From Rhizophlyctis rosea (taxonomy: Eukaryota; Chytridiomycota; Chytridiomycetes; Rhizophlyctidales; Rhizophlyctidaceae), in the NCBI GenBank assembly GCA_027596075.1, contig JADGJC010000238.1:1-35392 (forward strand): DNA of 35,392 nt, written 5' to 3'. The translations under genes were made by a program, and so were the position numbers. The notes beneath the pieces were generated by a model. The model was not told where the DNA came from and did no database searches. It saw only the letters and a list, made by a program, of their open reading frames with translations. Every line of letters begins with the position of its first letter. Positions within the stretch are counted from its first letter, which is position 1. This document shows positions 11,581-24,800 of this stretch, piece after piece.

Positions 11581-13245
11581 CTACTCCTTCCTTCCAGCAA
11601 AGAACCTCGCAATCCCCAAATCCATCCCCTGCCCCCAACACTCCCTCACCGCCCGCACGGAAAGCTCCTCATCCACATCCGCCTTCCGAGTAACCAAATC
11701 CACCAACCCCCTATTGCCAGTCTTCGAGGCAAGAACAAACACCGCCACATAATTGTCCCCTTCCGGTGCTTTCCCCGCCTCTAGCAACGTCCGGATGACC
11801 TCACTATGACCCTGCTCCGCACCAAGCGTCCAGTCGTAATGGTCAAAGGCGTCAGCGTCGCCGTATGTGCCCATGGCGGCGTCGATAGCCAGGTTGTGAC
11901 CATGTTGTGCTTGTTGAGCGAGGAAGTCGGGAAAGTCTGCGGGAGGTGTGGCGCCGTGCTTGACGAGTCGCACAAGGATTTCGATCCAACCGTTTTGGAC
12001 TGACGACTTCCAGTCAAACGCGCCGGCCGCCTGGATGGTCCCCCGATAGCGTTGCAACGAAGTCACCGCCTGAGGAAAGCCTTCATTGATAAGCCCAACC
12101 AAAAGCCCCTCCACATCCACCCCAGCAGCCGCCAACCTGTCCATACCCTTCCTGAACACCCCCTGTGGATCCCCTGGGCACGTTGCAAAAGTCCAGCCAC
12201 CTCAGGTACCCCATACCATTCGTCTTAGAATACTGCCCAAAAAATAGAAGCACGTCAACAACTTCCGCCCCTTCATCGAGCAAGAACCGGATGGCCTCGT
12301 CCTGGCCACGTATCACGGCCGCAGACAACGCAGCGGAACCTACCCCATCGCCGCTCAAGCTGACGCCGTGCTCTTTGAAAAGACGTAAAAGATCTACCCG
12401 CCCCATCGCAGCCGCATCTGTCACGCAGTTGGTGTTGGTGCCATCCAATGACCATGACGCCCCAAATTGGAGCAACCACTCCACCACCTCCCGCCTACCC
12501 TGTCCGACCGCCTCCCGGATCACGACATGCCGCGTAAATGCCGACACATCCGTCCCGGCATCCAGCAACGCCTGCAAGATGTCTATCCGCACAAACGCTG
12601 CCGCTCCATGCGGCGCATGTTCCGAACTTGCACCCAGGGCTAAGAGCTTCTGCACGACCTCCAAATGTCCCCCACTCGCCGCCCCATCCATCGCCCAAGG
12701 GCCCCATTCCCCCGAACAGTCCGCCCCGGCTTCTAGCAAGCGATCGACGATGCCAATGTGGCCCTTCTGTGCAGCCTCGACCAAAGGATACCCGGATCTG
12801 CACTGGCCCTGATAGAATTGATGGCTTAAATCCCACTTCGCTCCAACAGCAGCTTCACAACTTCCTCATGCCCTTCCAAAGCGGCATCAGCGAGCATAAT
12901 CATTCGATCTTCTTCGCTGGCAAATTCCATATAGGTCTTCACGACATCCGCCTGTCCCGTTTTCCCTCCCCACTCCCACACATTCTCTCCTCTATGATGA
13001 AGCCTCCACCGCAGCTCGGCCTTCAGGAAGTCTTTCTTGGTGAAGAAGGAGCGGGTCGCTTTGCAAACGTTTCTGAGACGGCGTGCGGTTTCGGGGTGGG
13101 AGAACGTGAAGAACATAAGGAGTACTTCGAGGCTGAGGCGTGGCGCGGAGGGATTGGTAAAGTGGATTTCCATGGGTATAGATGTCAAGCGGGAGAGATT
13201 AGCGGAGGGTTGGGTTATGTTTCGGGTGATCATGTTGAGTGACAT
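11581..13245 (-). CDS. F-box/ankyrin-repeat protein, reading frame interrupted
   Basis: The N-terminus (about 13245-12826) has an F-box-like segment, LSLEVLLMFF...TARRLRNVCKATRSFF, followed by KKDFLKAELRWRLH and then ankyrin repeats. About ten repeat units can be recognised by their second helix, for example GHEEVVKLLLE, GHIGIVDRLLEAGADC, GHLEVVQKLLALGAS, GRREVVEWLLQFGAS, DEAIRFLLDEGAE, GHSEVIRTLLEAGKAP. F-box proteins are substrate receptors of SCF ubiquitin ligases and ankyrin repeats bind partners, so that role is inferred. No single frame spans the gene. A TAA after ERSGI (about 12827) and a frame change separate the first part from the second, and one or two more frame changes lie near 12170-12215. 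A 43-bp GT-AG intron could explain the latter break, but I found none that rescues the former without losing a repeat. The start at 13245 is preferred over ATGs at 13284 and 13233 but is uncertain. The stop is TAG at 11581. Confidence 0.75.
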
Positions 13246-15083
13246 GGCGTGGGATGGGTGGGGATTTGCGGTATGCGGGAGCATTGATGGTAATGGATGT
13301 TGAGAAAAGAGAAGTCTCGATTGCAAGGAGAACGAGTCGAGATGGTGAACCAGGAAGTATTATTTGTAGATATCTACAAATGAATATGGCTAGAAACGAG
13401 ACCTGCAACAGCATTGATAGATATTCCAAAACAATCTCACAAGGCCAGTCAACCTACAGGCTATTCCAACCACCCTCCTATGAGCTAAGGACGTCACAAC
13501 AAATGGCATCGGCAAATAACTGATCAGTATACTCGTGTGAAAGTTTCAGTGGATCGGTCAACGCTTTTCGACCCGACCAGGGCCTGCCCATCCCTAGAAC
13601 ATAGCGATTCACAATATGGAGTCTAACGTGTGTGTCAAAGCCGGTTGTAACGTGGATCGACTTTTGCCTATTCCAGCCTGAGAATGTACCGCTCTAAAGG
13701 ATATGTTTCTACCGATTGCGACACCCCTGGGAAAGAGATGGAAGAAGAGAGGCGGTGGATACCCACTAGGGTGACCGGGTTTTCGGACACTCCAGTGTCC
13801 CCCCGCCACCGCCACCTGCACTGTGCCACCGTAACTTGGGCTGGTTAAGGACGCCAGGGTCCAACAACACATTCCCCAATGAATAGTTGTCATATTTGAC
13901 AAAAACCCCCCCGATTGCTCCTACAGCTCCGTGCCTGAGCACCGAAACCCACGTGCAGGCTGACCGAAGGTTCAGCTGAAGTTAAAGGGCGCTTGCATTT
14001 GCTTGCGCGAGAAGCACTGAACTGCTGTAAACTCTGATCTAAAGGTTTTATCTGTCAAGATCGTCGATGATCGTACTCAATTCCAGACTGAGGGCGGTAA
14101 GGAAACTGATGACATAACGCGGGCCCCACTCATCCACATCATCACAGATGGAGAAAAAGGTGCTGGCCTGCCATCGCCTCGCATACCCACTGATCAACAT
14201 GAAAAATGTCTCTATTCCAGGCTTACATGAACTGTGGTATGAGGTGAAGGCCCAGCAGATCTTGGTTGTCAACTAGCAACATGAGCAAAAAAAGAGAATG
14301 TAAAATGCAGCTCCGCAGCTCATCACACCTCCTTGTGCGAGGGGACGCAAAGAGCATGCCATGATATTATTGCACCGCTCATGTTATGTTCGACCAGAAT
14401 GACTTTAAAACCCCATGAACTGAACACGCCTAAGTCAATGATCGTGAGGGAAGAAAACGGTCGAATGGGTTTACAGTATACCGTCAGCGTCTTGACAGAT
14501 ACGGCAAGCAATTTGACAGCGCACCAACATCTGTCATTCATTACGAGGTGTCGAGCCACATGCCACAACATCTGTGGCGCCGCTCCGGGAATGCGTAAAG
14601 CCGGTGTGCTCGACGTCTTCCACCGAATCGGATCATCCTCATGGATCTCAGTTTCGTAATGCCCTTCTCTAACCGCTGGGTAGGTGAGTCCCAACCACAA
14701 AACGGAAACCGTCTTCAAGATAGGGTTAGACCAATAAACCAATCTACTTTCATAAATCTTGAAATACCGTCAAAAATTGTTACACTGTGGCAAAGAACGT
14801 CCGGATCCACGCTATATTCCGTAGTCCAAGCAATAAAAAGTTCGAGTCCTGATGAAACGGCCGCAACATCGGTGATCCATTTCATAGAGTGGATGACGAT
14901 TCCAAACAGGCAAAGCTAACCATATCTTCTTCGTCAACACTACTTCCGGAGGAAAGCAGAACACGTGCATCCATTTATATGAAGCAGCAAACATATATAC
15001 ACAAACTCACATCACCAGCAAACAACCCCTCCCCACAATCCCAACCCTATATACAAACCCAACTCCCAACCACCTCTCCCACC
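13246..15083. other. Intergenic region between the ankyrin gene and Rex3
   Basis: No recognised gene. Minus-strand open frames at 14323-14742 (139 codons, opening at TTG) and 14048-14272 read somewhat like protein, but plus-strand frames over the same DNA do too, and none shows a domain. 15000-15083 is C/A-rich on the plus strand, as expected for the 3' end of the minus-strand Rex3 transcript. Confidence 0.5.
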
Positions 15084-18000
15084 TCACCTCCTAACCCCAA
15101 ACTGAAAAGCTGCAACAACCAAAAACAAAAATCAACATCACCATCCCAACCACTCCACCACCAACTCATACACACAAACCCACAAACCACTCACCTCCCC
15201 TACACCGCCCCTTGACCAACTCCAAACTCGCCCTCGCATCCTCCGCACTATCATGCCCCGCACTGCCCCCCTGCTGAATAAACCTCCTCAACAACTTCTC
15301 CGTCAGCACTCTCAACGAATACCGGAACGGCAACCCCTTCGGATGCGGAAACAGAAACGCCGTATCAATCACGTTCGTATGCGTCATCTATGTCCAAAAA
15401 ATTCCAATCAGCAACTACGCCTTTTTCGAAAAAGACGAAGGAAAAGAGACGCGAAACACATACACGTAACGCATTCAAGTCATTCTCCAACCCATGTCCC
15501 ACAATCACCGTCCCCCTCCCCACTAACCGTCCCAACTCCCGCCTAACCCCCTCCAAATCCAACGACGCCCCAGCCAACGCCTCAGGTGTTATACCACTCC
15601 ACCGGGTATTCAAGTCAAGGATCTCTGCAGCCGGTTTAACCAACTCATCGAGGATAACGTGCCCCTCCCAGTTGAGGACGGTTAGACGGGTGAGTTCCAT
15701 TCCTATTGTTGTGTAGGACTGTGGGGAGGATGAGTGGGTTGGATTGGGGGGACGGGGGAAATGGAGGGGTTTACCATTTCACAGTCGAGAGCAACGATGG
15801 GTAAGGCGTTGGGGACGGTGGAGTCTTCGGGTGCTTCGGTGAACGGAATCTGAAACGGCATAGGGACTGATCAGGAATCAATCACCAAAACGATTTTCTG
15901 ACATTCCCATTCGAAAAGCGACCAGAACGCACTCATATCGAAGGATATAATTCCGCTCAAGCAAACTTTGACTCACCCTCGCATTCAACGTATCATACCC
16001 TTCCTCCTTAAACACATGCGGGCCCGAGCAACAGCCTAAAACACATAAAGTTTGAGCAAATGGGCGGAAATGTCATCCAATATACCAGCATAACGTTTCA
16101 AGACACAATGTTCCTTACCCGCACTTCCTGTAACCTGACCACAGCAAGTGTACACGCGATCCTTCTGACCTACAGCACAAAGAACATCAGTACCACGCGT
16201 CCTCACGTAACTCAAAACACCAATCCTTACCAGCATTCTTATCAGTCCTAACCCACCCCCAATGATAAGTACACGCCTCCCTATCCCCTTCCGCCATCGG
16301 CGTCCGGACCAAAAACGTACTCTTACACCGATCACAAATCTCCTTGTTCGATTTATCTTTCGTCTTCGTTTCCACCACGCCATCCTTCCCGGTTCCCCCA
16401 CCGTTCACACTTCCGTTCAATGTTGACTTCGGAGCAGGTCCCGCATCATCAGCGCCAACATCCCCATCTCCCATCTCCACATCCCCATCCCCACTAGGTG
16501 CCTCCTCAACCTCCGGCGGAAACGGATACCCCATAGCCTTCAAGTTCTCAGTAGGTACAAGTAGTTGGCGTAACTTCTCCATCGGTATAGCTGCATTGCC
16601 GAATCAATCAGCCCACCACACTCGTGATATTGACAATTAAGAGAGAGAAAGATACACACGTTCGACCTTCCTCTCAACCCACTCCCCATCAATTCCAACA
16701 TCGTCTACGTTCATCGCCACAGGACGCTTCCGTAGCTTCATGAGCGCACTGGCTGCGAAGGTCGTGTAGGTGTTGTTGTTGGATTCGGAGTGAACTTTTT
16801 CTTCTTGTCTGTTATAAAAGGGGTGCGGGAGTGTTAGTGGTCTTTTCGGACGATATTTGCTCATCCAGTGATCTTCACAGAACCCCACGGCGGATGGTCC
16901 ACCGTAGACAGGAGATTGCGGCTCTCCCCATGCCTCCTCTTCACATCAGCAGTACAATGAGTACGATGGTAGCTCCTCCCATCAAACCTCTCCCGACACC
17001 CACCCCACAATGTGGTCTAAACAGCCCACACACCTTAGTGCATGCTCACTGGCGATGCCGGGTCTCTGCGCTAGTATCGGCGCATAGATTCTACTAAACT
17101 CCTCCCAATACTTTGTCAACGCCTTTTGGCGTTTATCTCGGGGTACTTTATTTCTCACAGAAAGCGGTGCTCTCGGAGGGCCTCCGCTATTGACGGGTGT
17201 AGAGGTGGTAGTGGTGGAGGTGGGTGGTCTGCTGGGTAGGGCATTTTGTGGAGGGCAAGGGGCGGGTATCGGTTGGGGTTGTGGTGTGGGTGTTGGTCTT
17301 GGTGTTGTTGGTGTGGAGAAGCGAGTGGATGATGATGATGATGAGGATGCTGAGTGGTTTGGGATTTTTGAGCGCTGTGGAGGATACAAGTTGAATTATA
17401 TTGGCAGATTTGGATGGTTGAGAAATAGTGGCCTTACGAGGAAGGACGGTTTGCGTCGGGGTACCGGAACCTTGTGGATTGAGCCACGCGCAGGCTGGAA
17501 ATGGAGATTAGGTTCAGATCTATGCATTAGACTTAGGCACTCCCACACAACGCAACAATCAGAAGTCGAGTGCACAGATTGGCGAGGTCTTTATTACAGA
17601 CATGACAAACTTCATTTCACGTATTACATATTGGTCGGCCCGTCAAACGTACAAAGGCACCTGGCCTATGACTGCGTCCAACCACAGTGTGAAGGCTATA
17701 ACGATGAACAGTGCAACCCAACCGGACCAAGTGCTCCACTGCCGCTGACACAGAACTCGAACAAAGAGATGACTGTATACTCACAACAATTTGTCCTGAC
17801 TTGTATGCGTCAGACACGTCGGGACTGTCCCTGCCTTTCACGCCAACCCCGCGAGACCTCGCTAACAGTCCACTTTGGATAGGAGTTTCTTTTGCATAGA
17901 GAGACTCAGCGCTAGCAGTTCTGAGAGTCAGAACTGTGGGCACTAAGTCATGGGCGGGCGAGTCGGCGGTGGCTGCGGCCTGTCGTTTGCTTGAGCGGCT

Positions 18001-18207
18001 AGTCTCAGTCGGGGTGTCCGGCACGGACCGTTTGTTGCTGTGGGAAAAGAGGTGGGATTTTGGCGTGGAGAGCGGTTCGTTGGAGACCTTGATGCCCTTC
18101 TTTGCACCACCGGTTTGGGACGGGTGAGAGAACACGCACAACGACCCGCGAGGGCAACCGCCGGAAAAGGGACAGTCCAGACCAGCGAACTTAGAACTTG
18201 GAAACAT
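15084..18207 (-). CDS. REX3: RNA exonuclease, Rex3/REXO1 family (DEDDh)
   Basis: A 3'-5' exoribonuclease of the Rex3/REXO1 type; in yeast Rex3 helps mature RNase MRP RNA. Coding exons in minus-strand order: 18207-17785, 17494-17438, 17374-17034, 16808-16660, 16590-16231, 16169-16119, 16035-15977, 15849-15775, 15718-15464, 15387-15195, 15109-15084. All junctions are GT-AG, all phases agree, and the product is 662 residues. An N-terminal CCCH zinc finger uses C12, C18, C24 and H28. A Ser/Pro/Thr-rich linker precedes RQKALTKYWEEF and SEHALRQEE. A second zinc-binding module is CDRC (409-412) with CTYH (430-433), followed by YTCC and CSGPHVF. The catalytic set is DCEM (D502, E504), D585 in GLENDL, and HDSAED (H635, D640). 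The ATG at 18207 immediately precedes the CCCH finger. Least certain are the 290-bp first intron and the last intron (15110-15194). Without the last, the frame ends at TGA 15166 with a different short tail. Confidence 0.92.
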
Positions 18208-20329
18208 GCTGATGCATTGCAAAGTGGTTACTCCTTATGGTGTTGGTGAGTGCTTGCCGCAAACGGCATCATCACAATGTCGGATGACTCGGATAACAGT
18301 GATCAGCGTGGGAATTTGGAAGGGGGTGGGAAAAGAGGGAAGGGCACACGAAAAAAGACAACTAGCAACCCCACTGATGTGGCACTGCCGTACGCCACAG
18401 TATCAGCCACCTTGCGCCCTTTCGCGAGGGTCTTGCATATCAGCAGATCGCAAAACTCTACCCAACAACTGGAATGTCATAACTTGCCCTCATAGCAATT
18501 CGCTATCGTATGCTCCTATACATCCAACTTCACGCAATTTGTGCTGGTTAATCCAAGTGCTGACTTCACCCAAAGCCCGAAGAACTGAATAGGCAAGCTC
18601 AAGCCCAATACACTACCTCGTCGCATTGTATGCCCACCTGATCTCCTTGCCATTGGTGAATTTGGAATCGGCAACAGCTTCGTGGATGCGTCCCATTATT
18701 TTCATAAGGCAGGGTCGGGCAGGGCCAAAGTGAGCTAACCTGCAAAACGGAATCCTATCGTGGTCGACAGCGAGCCGAGCTCATGAGCTCCCTTACACCA
18801 AGTACAACTTGGCGATCAAGCGGTGCCGCATGATCCTGCAACATTGTTGTCAAACAAACAACGGAAGCTACCACCTATTTGATCTCTGCAGTTCTGCACC
18901 CCGAGCACAGACATACTACACTCTATGAGCTCGGAACCAAATCCCATAGCTCGCCAAAGCGTACTGGTGCTTCCAGAAGTTTCCACTTTGAACAGCACAC
19001 TTTCCGAAAGCCGGTTGCTGCAATGACTGCAATGTAAACTATGTAACGCGCTTTCGATTCTTGAGTGCCGCCGTATGCTTTTTGTGCGCATTTTGAGAGG
19101 TTCCTTACGTATCATGCTAATAATGAATCATTGACCATTCTCTCCGTCACAAGAAATTGTGAGTACTCAGTTGGCTCTCACGCTCTGTTAGCTCTCTGCT
19201 TGAATACCATTTGCTGATCAGACCAGTGTAGTTATATCGGAAAGTTACGAAAGTCATTTGTGGCGGACTTGCTTGTTTTCAAAGCGCAGTATGGAATGCA
19301 ATCATGGACGTATCTGATAGCCATAAATGATTCATACATGGTACCTACTGTTGTTATGTCCACTTTGCTTGGTACGATAAGCTACGATAGAAGCGTGCGG
19401 CATAGCATCACAACTATTACAGTATTTATTAGCTGATAGCACATGGGCAGAAAAGGATGAGAATGCATGACGAAAGAAGGGTATGATTGCGGGCATCAAT
19501 AATGTCGGGAGCACCAGGAGTTGGACGGAGTTTGATGATTTGGGACATTGCTATGGTCTTGAAAGTGGAAATTTTGGTCAACTCAACTTGTGAGAATCTT
19601 CCGATGTTAAAAAGTCGTTTCAGTTTGGAGAATGTACTGAATGTGATGACTTCATTTTTGCACCTCCGGTGCTCAATGGGCCAGCTACGCTCTGCCGTTA
19701 TCGAGACTGAGCAGACTGTATCGGGATCAGTGGCCATGTACCATCGGATGCTTGTCATCTGCATCACATTGCTGTCAGTCAACTTCAGTTTTTGCCCCCT
19801 CAGACGTAGGCTCTTGTGCAATACAGCACGCATTCCCGACAAAGAAATTTGGACGCTCTTTCATGAATGCCGCTGTTCTCAAAAACGGTGAATTTTCGAA
19901 CGGCGCCGACAACAATCACTACTTTTGAGTCATATGATGTTCAGAATAGCAAGTTCCCCATGCAAAGAATTCAACTGCGAACGCTTCATTTCATCAATCT
20001 TCGTGTCGCCCTAGTTCAGCGTAATACCCCAAGTTACCCACATGCACAAATCGTCACATTCCTGCAGAAAGAGATATGTATGCCACTTTTCCGCCACTTC
20101 AACGAACAGTCAAAAAAGATAGGTAGATCAACATCGGCGCAACAGCCCCAGGCAGTACGTGAGCTGTCTACGACGTTCGGCTATTTCAAGAACATTCTCC
20201 ACATAACAGGGGCAGCTGGGTATAGCCAACTTCCATACACCAAAACGTGAGCAGTATGAGCTCTTATGACTCTCACAAATCCTGATGATAGCACCAAATG
20301 TTGGCTTCTGTCACCACGTAGGCACCTCC
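18208..20329. other. Upstream of Rex3; no gene recognised
   Basis: It includes the Rex3 promoter side, where I see no clear TATA box or known operator. Overlapping frames on both strands at 19429-19891 (about 135 codons each) are open together. The minus-strand one has leucine-rich-looking stretches (FSKLKRLFNIG), but it lacks a recognisable domain and could be chance. Confidence 0.45.
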
Positions 20330-21830
20330 CGTAGTGCAACATTTGGAAAACTCCAATACGCCGCACCCCCAGCGGGCTAAGAGTATGAAAGGCCAGGATG
20401 TCTTGGAACAAATACCTTTTGCCAGTCGGGGTCTGTCAGGAGATTTGCCGCCAATGCTCATGATTTTGTCATGTGCTCCTATGTACTGATGACAAAAGAG
20501 GGCTCAGCATCCAATGAAGCAGGCAATCTGAAGGCCTTGAAATCGCATCGCCCAATAACTTAGCTTGCACCGTTGACAGTACTAGGCAACTACGTGCATT
20601 TTTTCATCGCTACAGGACCAAATAGTTCACTGCAGCAACGTCCATCGGATGCATGAAGGGGCATCCCGCCGTTCAGCACATGATGCACTCCAAGATCAGG
20701 CGGATGGTAATAAAGGTGCGAGGGCAAGACATTGCGCTTGTATTTACCTGCCTTACAAACGACATCGAATGTAATCGAGGATGTGATCACGATCTAGTCT
20801 GCGGATGAGCTTACAACCAATCCAATCCTGTTTACTACAACTGATACGGACATGGGATTTTTCCACACGTCTTTTTTTCGTCCGGCCTTGTGCGCGGTAC
20901 TGGCAAGGTGACTCCACTTCCGCTGACCAGTATACACTCTTGATCAAATGACCCCGCAGGAAATTAGAAAATTTTAGGAAGAGGTCGTCTGGCAAATACT
21001 GTTGATTGATATTGAACATGAATGATATGTTCGGCCGGCAATCATTGTTCCATTGGATATACTATTTTGGTACTATTATCCATACTTCATCAGACCCGTG
21101 GCGAATATGGCCTGGCCACATGTGTATGGGTCAAGAGTACATGTTCCGCAAATGCTGGACCCGGAGCGTGATTAAAAGTCAGCTTACCGCAACAAATGCA
21201 GATGAAACCCCCTTCAATCGTTCCCAGTCTTGTTCTTTTTTTCACATGACGCCATTGAATCAGCTGAGAGCTGCCACAACCAACACCCTCCCGCACATGC
21301 TCCAGTACACTCTCCGAACACGAGGGTGTGTTTGGGAGGGATGGATAGCTTGCCACGTCCATTCCGGACATGTCAAGGATGAGCTGACGAAAGCCGACTA
21401 TGACGGTCAAGCTCGACGATGGGCTTTAAACAGAACTTCGTACAACAGACTCTTACAATCAAACCCACGTGGTTGATCAACGTAGGGGGCGTGAATACAC
21501 TGGCGAAGACAATGTGAGCATTGACACCAAGCGATGGTTTGCCTCCACACTAGAGTGGTATCTACCGTTCACTCCGCATCATATAACCTCAATTTTGAAC
21601 ATAGTCAACTCAGTAAAAGAGCGCAAAGACGGACAGACAGAGATGGATCATTCTTAAATGCCAATGGATGTCCGCATACCAGCTCGTACGCATGCGCCTT
21701 TTTTCCCTCACCCTGTAGGGAAACGAATTACTTTGGTGGCAGAGCGCAACAGGTAACCCATGACGGAAAAAGAAGAGCCACTTGTGCATTCATGGGACTG
21801 AGATCGAGATTCGGCCGCCATCTGCGCCTG
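20330..21830. repeat. Diverged dispersed repeat, copy 2
   Basis: The partner of 9560-11070, in the same orientation and with the same order of anchors. This copy keeps a longer open frame on the plus strand (21006-21476, 156 codons) that copy 1 lacks, and the two copies do not agree in reading frame across most of their length. By eye identity is high in short blocks (about 85% over 21473-21530) and low between them, so this is an old duplication. I see no terminal repeats or target-site duplications at the approximate ends. Confidence 0.65.
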
Positions 21831-24800
21831 GAGGGTGATCATGCCTTTTTTCAGTGTACAAAAGGGAAAGGGGATCAGAAGGAAGCTGCGGCAGTAAACC
21901 TGCTTTGAGCGTTAATAGCGAAGTTGTGGACATATCGGTCTTATTCGCCTTTCCGAAATGCCTATCAGCCGATTCAAGGAAGCTGAAGGTGTGTTTTTGA
22001 CAAAAAAATCCCGTAGCTCCCCTGCGGTGAATAGGACTTGCGGGTCCGCCTTTCACCGAAATAGAGACTGTCGGCAGTGTGTTTTTATCAACTCTCTTTC
22101 ATCCGTGTTCCATGCAAAGTTCTTGGAACGTCACAAGGTATCACCTATTTGTGTTATCACGCTCTTAAGCGAAGACCTCAACCATTGAATGCTGCACTGA
22201 AATACAACATGCTGGTGCTCATGTCCACAGAAATGGGCCAGCATCATTGTGGGACATGGCGTATCAAATTGTTTAGGTCATCTTTTTGTTTTTGTCCGAA
22301 ACCGTTCTTCGCCAGAAAAAAGATATGCACCGTCTTGTGCAAACACGCTCCGGGCAAGATGGAGTGATGCATGTCAACGCAGCAAAACTTAGGAGTGACT
22401 ACTTTCATGATTGATTCCGCTTCCTGTATGATGCCGGCAAGAGGGGTTGGAAGAATATGCCCTTGAGAATATGCCGCCCTAAAGATAGATTTGGCCATCT
22501 TGCACGTAAAGTATTGCGGACGTGGCTCATGCTACATTCTCAGATTTTCCATCAGCAGCAAAAATACAAGCTGCCATCTTACGGCCATTTTGAGATCGAG
22601 CCAAATGCGTTCGATATTTTCGATTCTCACAATCCCATACGCTTGCAGCAAGCCAAATGGTTTCAAAACAGCTCAATCATGATGCAATGATCGCACTCCT
22701 GATTCGTCTGTATTCATGCGCTTACTGAAGGTTTGCGACCGCTAGTGGTACAACCAATGGGATGTGACGCGCACATTGGTCCCGTGTGAGGTCAATCTCC
22801 ACACCATGCAGATTTGTGAGTTTGAATTCATTCCGTTATGTCGTCAATTCATTTTGAGCCCAGCTCATTATCCAGACGTCCATCATGATTGCATCGACTT
22901 TCAATTTTTGAAGCTTTATCCGGCGCCCATCATTATATCATGAACATCAGGACTGAGCCTGGATTATATGGACATTATAAGCGACCAAACCGCATTGAAA
23001 GCTGCTGACTGTTCCCATTCATTTTGAGCCTTTGTGGAATGATGTTCTTCACCGTTCACATTGGGACATGATCTTGCGGTGAACACGCATAACAACTGCA
23101 TCGTTTGCGACAATTCACGCTGAGGCAGGAATGATGCACGCCCTTCAAGTCCTTTGAGTTTACATCATCCCTTTGTGACCTTTCCGTTGACAGTCATCAT
23201 CAAAGCGGACTTTGCAAGCAGTGTACCGAATCCGACCTTTGAGCTGGTGGCAAATGGACACAAAAACCTCCAGTTGTGGAACGTGAACAAGTCCGCGAAT
23301 TTTTTTCCTCGCTTGATGTGGACATGTTTGCGCCAAAAGGTGAACAAACATCTTTACAAAAACCGGCATTGAAGAGAAAACGCAGCCACCCCGAACTGAA
23401 CAGCATGATTTCATTGGGTTATGGACAGATCCCAACATCCATTTTGACGAAACGAGGCGGGTAAGTTGGATAGCGAAGTTTGTGAGCCTTTACTTTTTGG
23501 CACGTGCGGCTTATGCGGGAAGCTATTCCACTTTGTAAAGTCTGGATATGCATGGCTGCCCTTGTAATTTCCGGCAGCAACTGAAAATTGAGCGTGTCTG
23601 CCTTGTAAAGGCCTCAGAAGAGCAGCCCAGTTGCCCTTTTTTGGCAACACAGCTCTTTTGGCCTGGTCACCACGGAATAATTGGAGTTTCAGGCAACTCA
23701 ACTTTGTGATTTTATATCAGGCCGCGCGGTTCATACTTTTTTCCCGCACTTGCAACAGGTACATCCCAACGATGATGCAGTGATCTTGCCCTTCGTACTC
23801 GTAAGTCTTATATGATTCCGGGTGATTTGCGCCATAGAGACGACATCCATTGTTTGTAGATTTGTGCTGGTTTTTTTGCTCTTTCAAAAAGCATCTTGGT
23901 AAAAGGTTTGGGATCTTCTTTTCCACAATGCGGCAATTCCGTCAGGAGCCAAAGATGGAAGTAAATGACGTTTGCACGTCATGCGACCGGCGATCGGCGG
24001 CCTCGACTGGGATAATGCCAGAGCGGAGTTGGGCGTTCCATGTAGGTATGTTTGCGACCCTGTCCAGTTTCTGATGCAGCACACCACGAGAAAGGAGGGA
24101 ATGCGCCCGACTTGGCAGCCATCATCAGTCTATCGTCTATCAGCGGGGCAAAACCGAGGGAAGCCAAATTATGTTAACCATTCTCCAATATGGAACCCAA
24201 CTCAAAGCTGACAAGTTGCGCCTAAATGCAACTTGATGATGCATCATCGATGGCGATTGACTCATTTCTTTTTTATTTTTTCTTTCTGTTTTCGCCCCAA
24301 AAGGGCGGAAAACGCCCATAAATACCAAAAAAAAGTAAACATGCAATCATCCACCAAAGCATGTTGAGGAACTTGAACATTGCGATCACGCCCGTTCCCT
24401 ATCGGCCCACACTTTGCCCACACTGTCAGCATGTGGGAAAGCAGCACGAATATCACAGAACAAGACAAGGCCTTGAACTTACCGATACAAAAAAAGGAAG
24501 AATTGTGGAACGACGAGAAGGTATGTCTTGGCGAACACGGCAACAGGCTGCCCAATTGGTATGAGTTGACGATGAGTGCTGCGGTTGGGTGCCAAGCTCG
24601 ACCATTGGAGTTCCTCGAAAAACAGGATTCCGGTGCTGAAAGAGTTAGAAAGCTTCTCATCTCACACAACATTTGACAGGCAACGTCTGCTTGGAAGACG
24701 GACGAGTCCATATCGACCTATCGAGTGACTTTCCAATCACGCAGGAGGCGTTCCCACTGCAAAAGGGGTCGGCAGCCGTATCATGAGAAACGAACGGGTA

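Noticed and set aside
12165..12836. Long plus-strand frames over the ankyrin gene
   Set aside because: These are shadows of a GC-rich minus-strand coding sequence; Pro/Ser/Ala-rich translation without a domain.
14048..14742. Minus-strand frames of 139 and 74 codons with protein-like stretches
   Set aside because: No domain, a non-ATG start for the longer one, and plus-strand frames over the same bases are also open; not distinguishable from chance.
17190..17882. 230-codon plus-strand frame over the Rex3 5' exons
   Set aside because: Antisense shadow; the CCCH finger and conserved exon junctions lie on the minus strand.
19429..19891. Overlapping frames on both strands, one with leucine-rich-looking segments
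   Set aside because: About 135 codons each, no recognisable repeat register or F-box, and no typical base-composition polarity.
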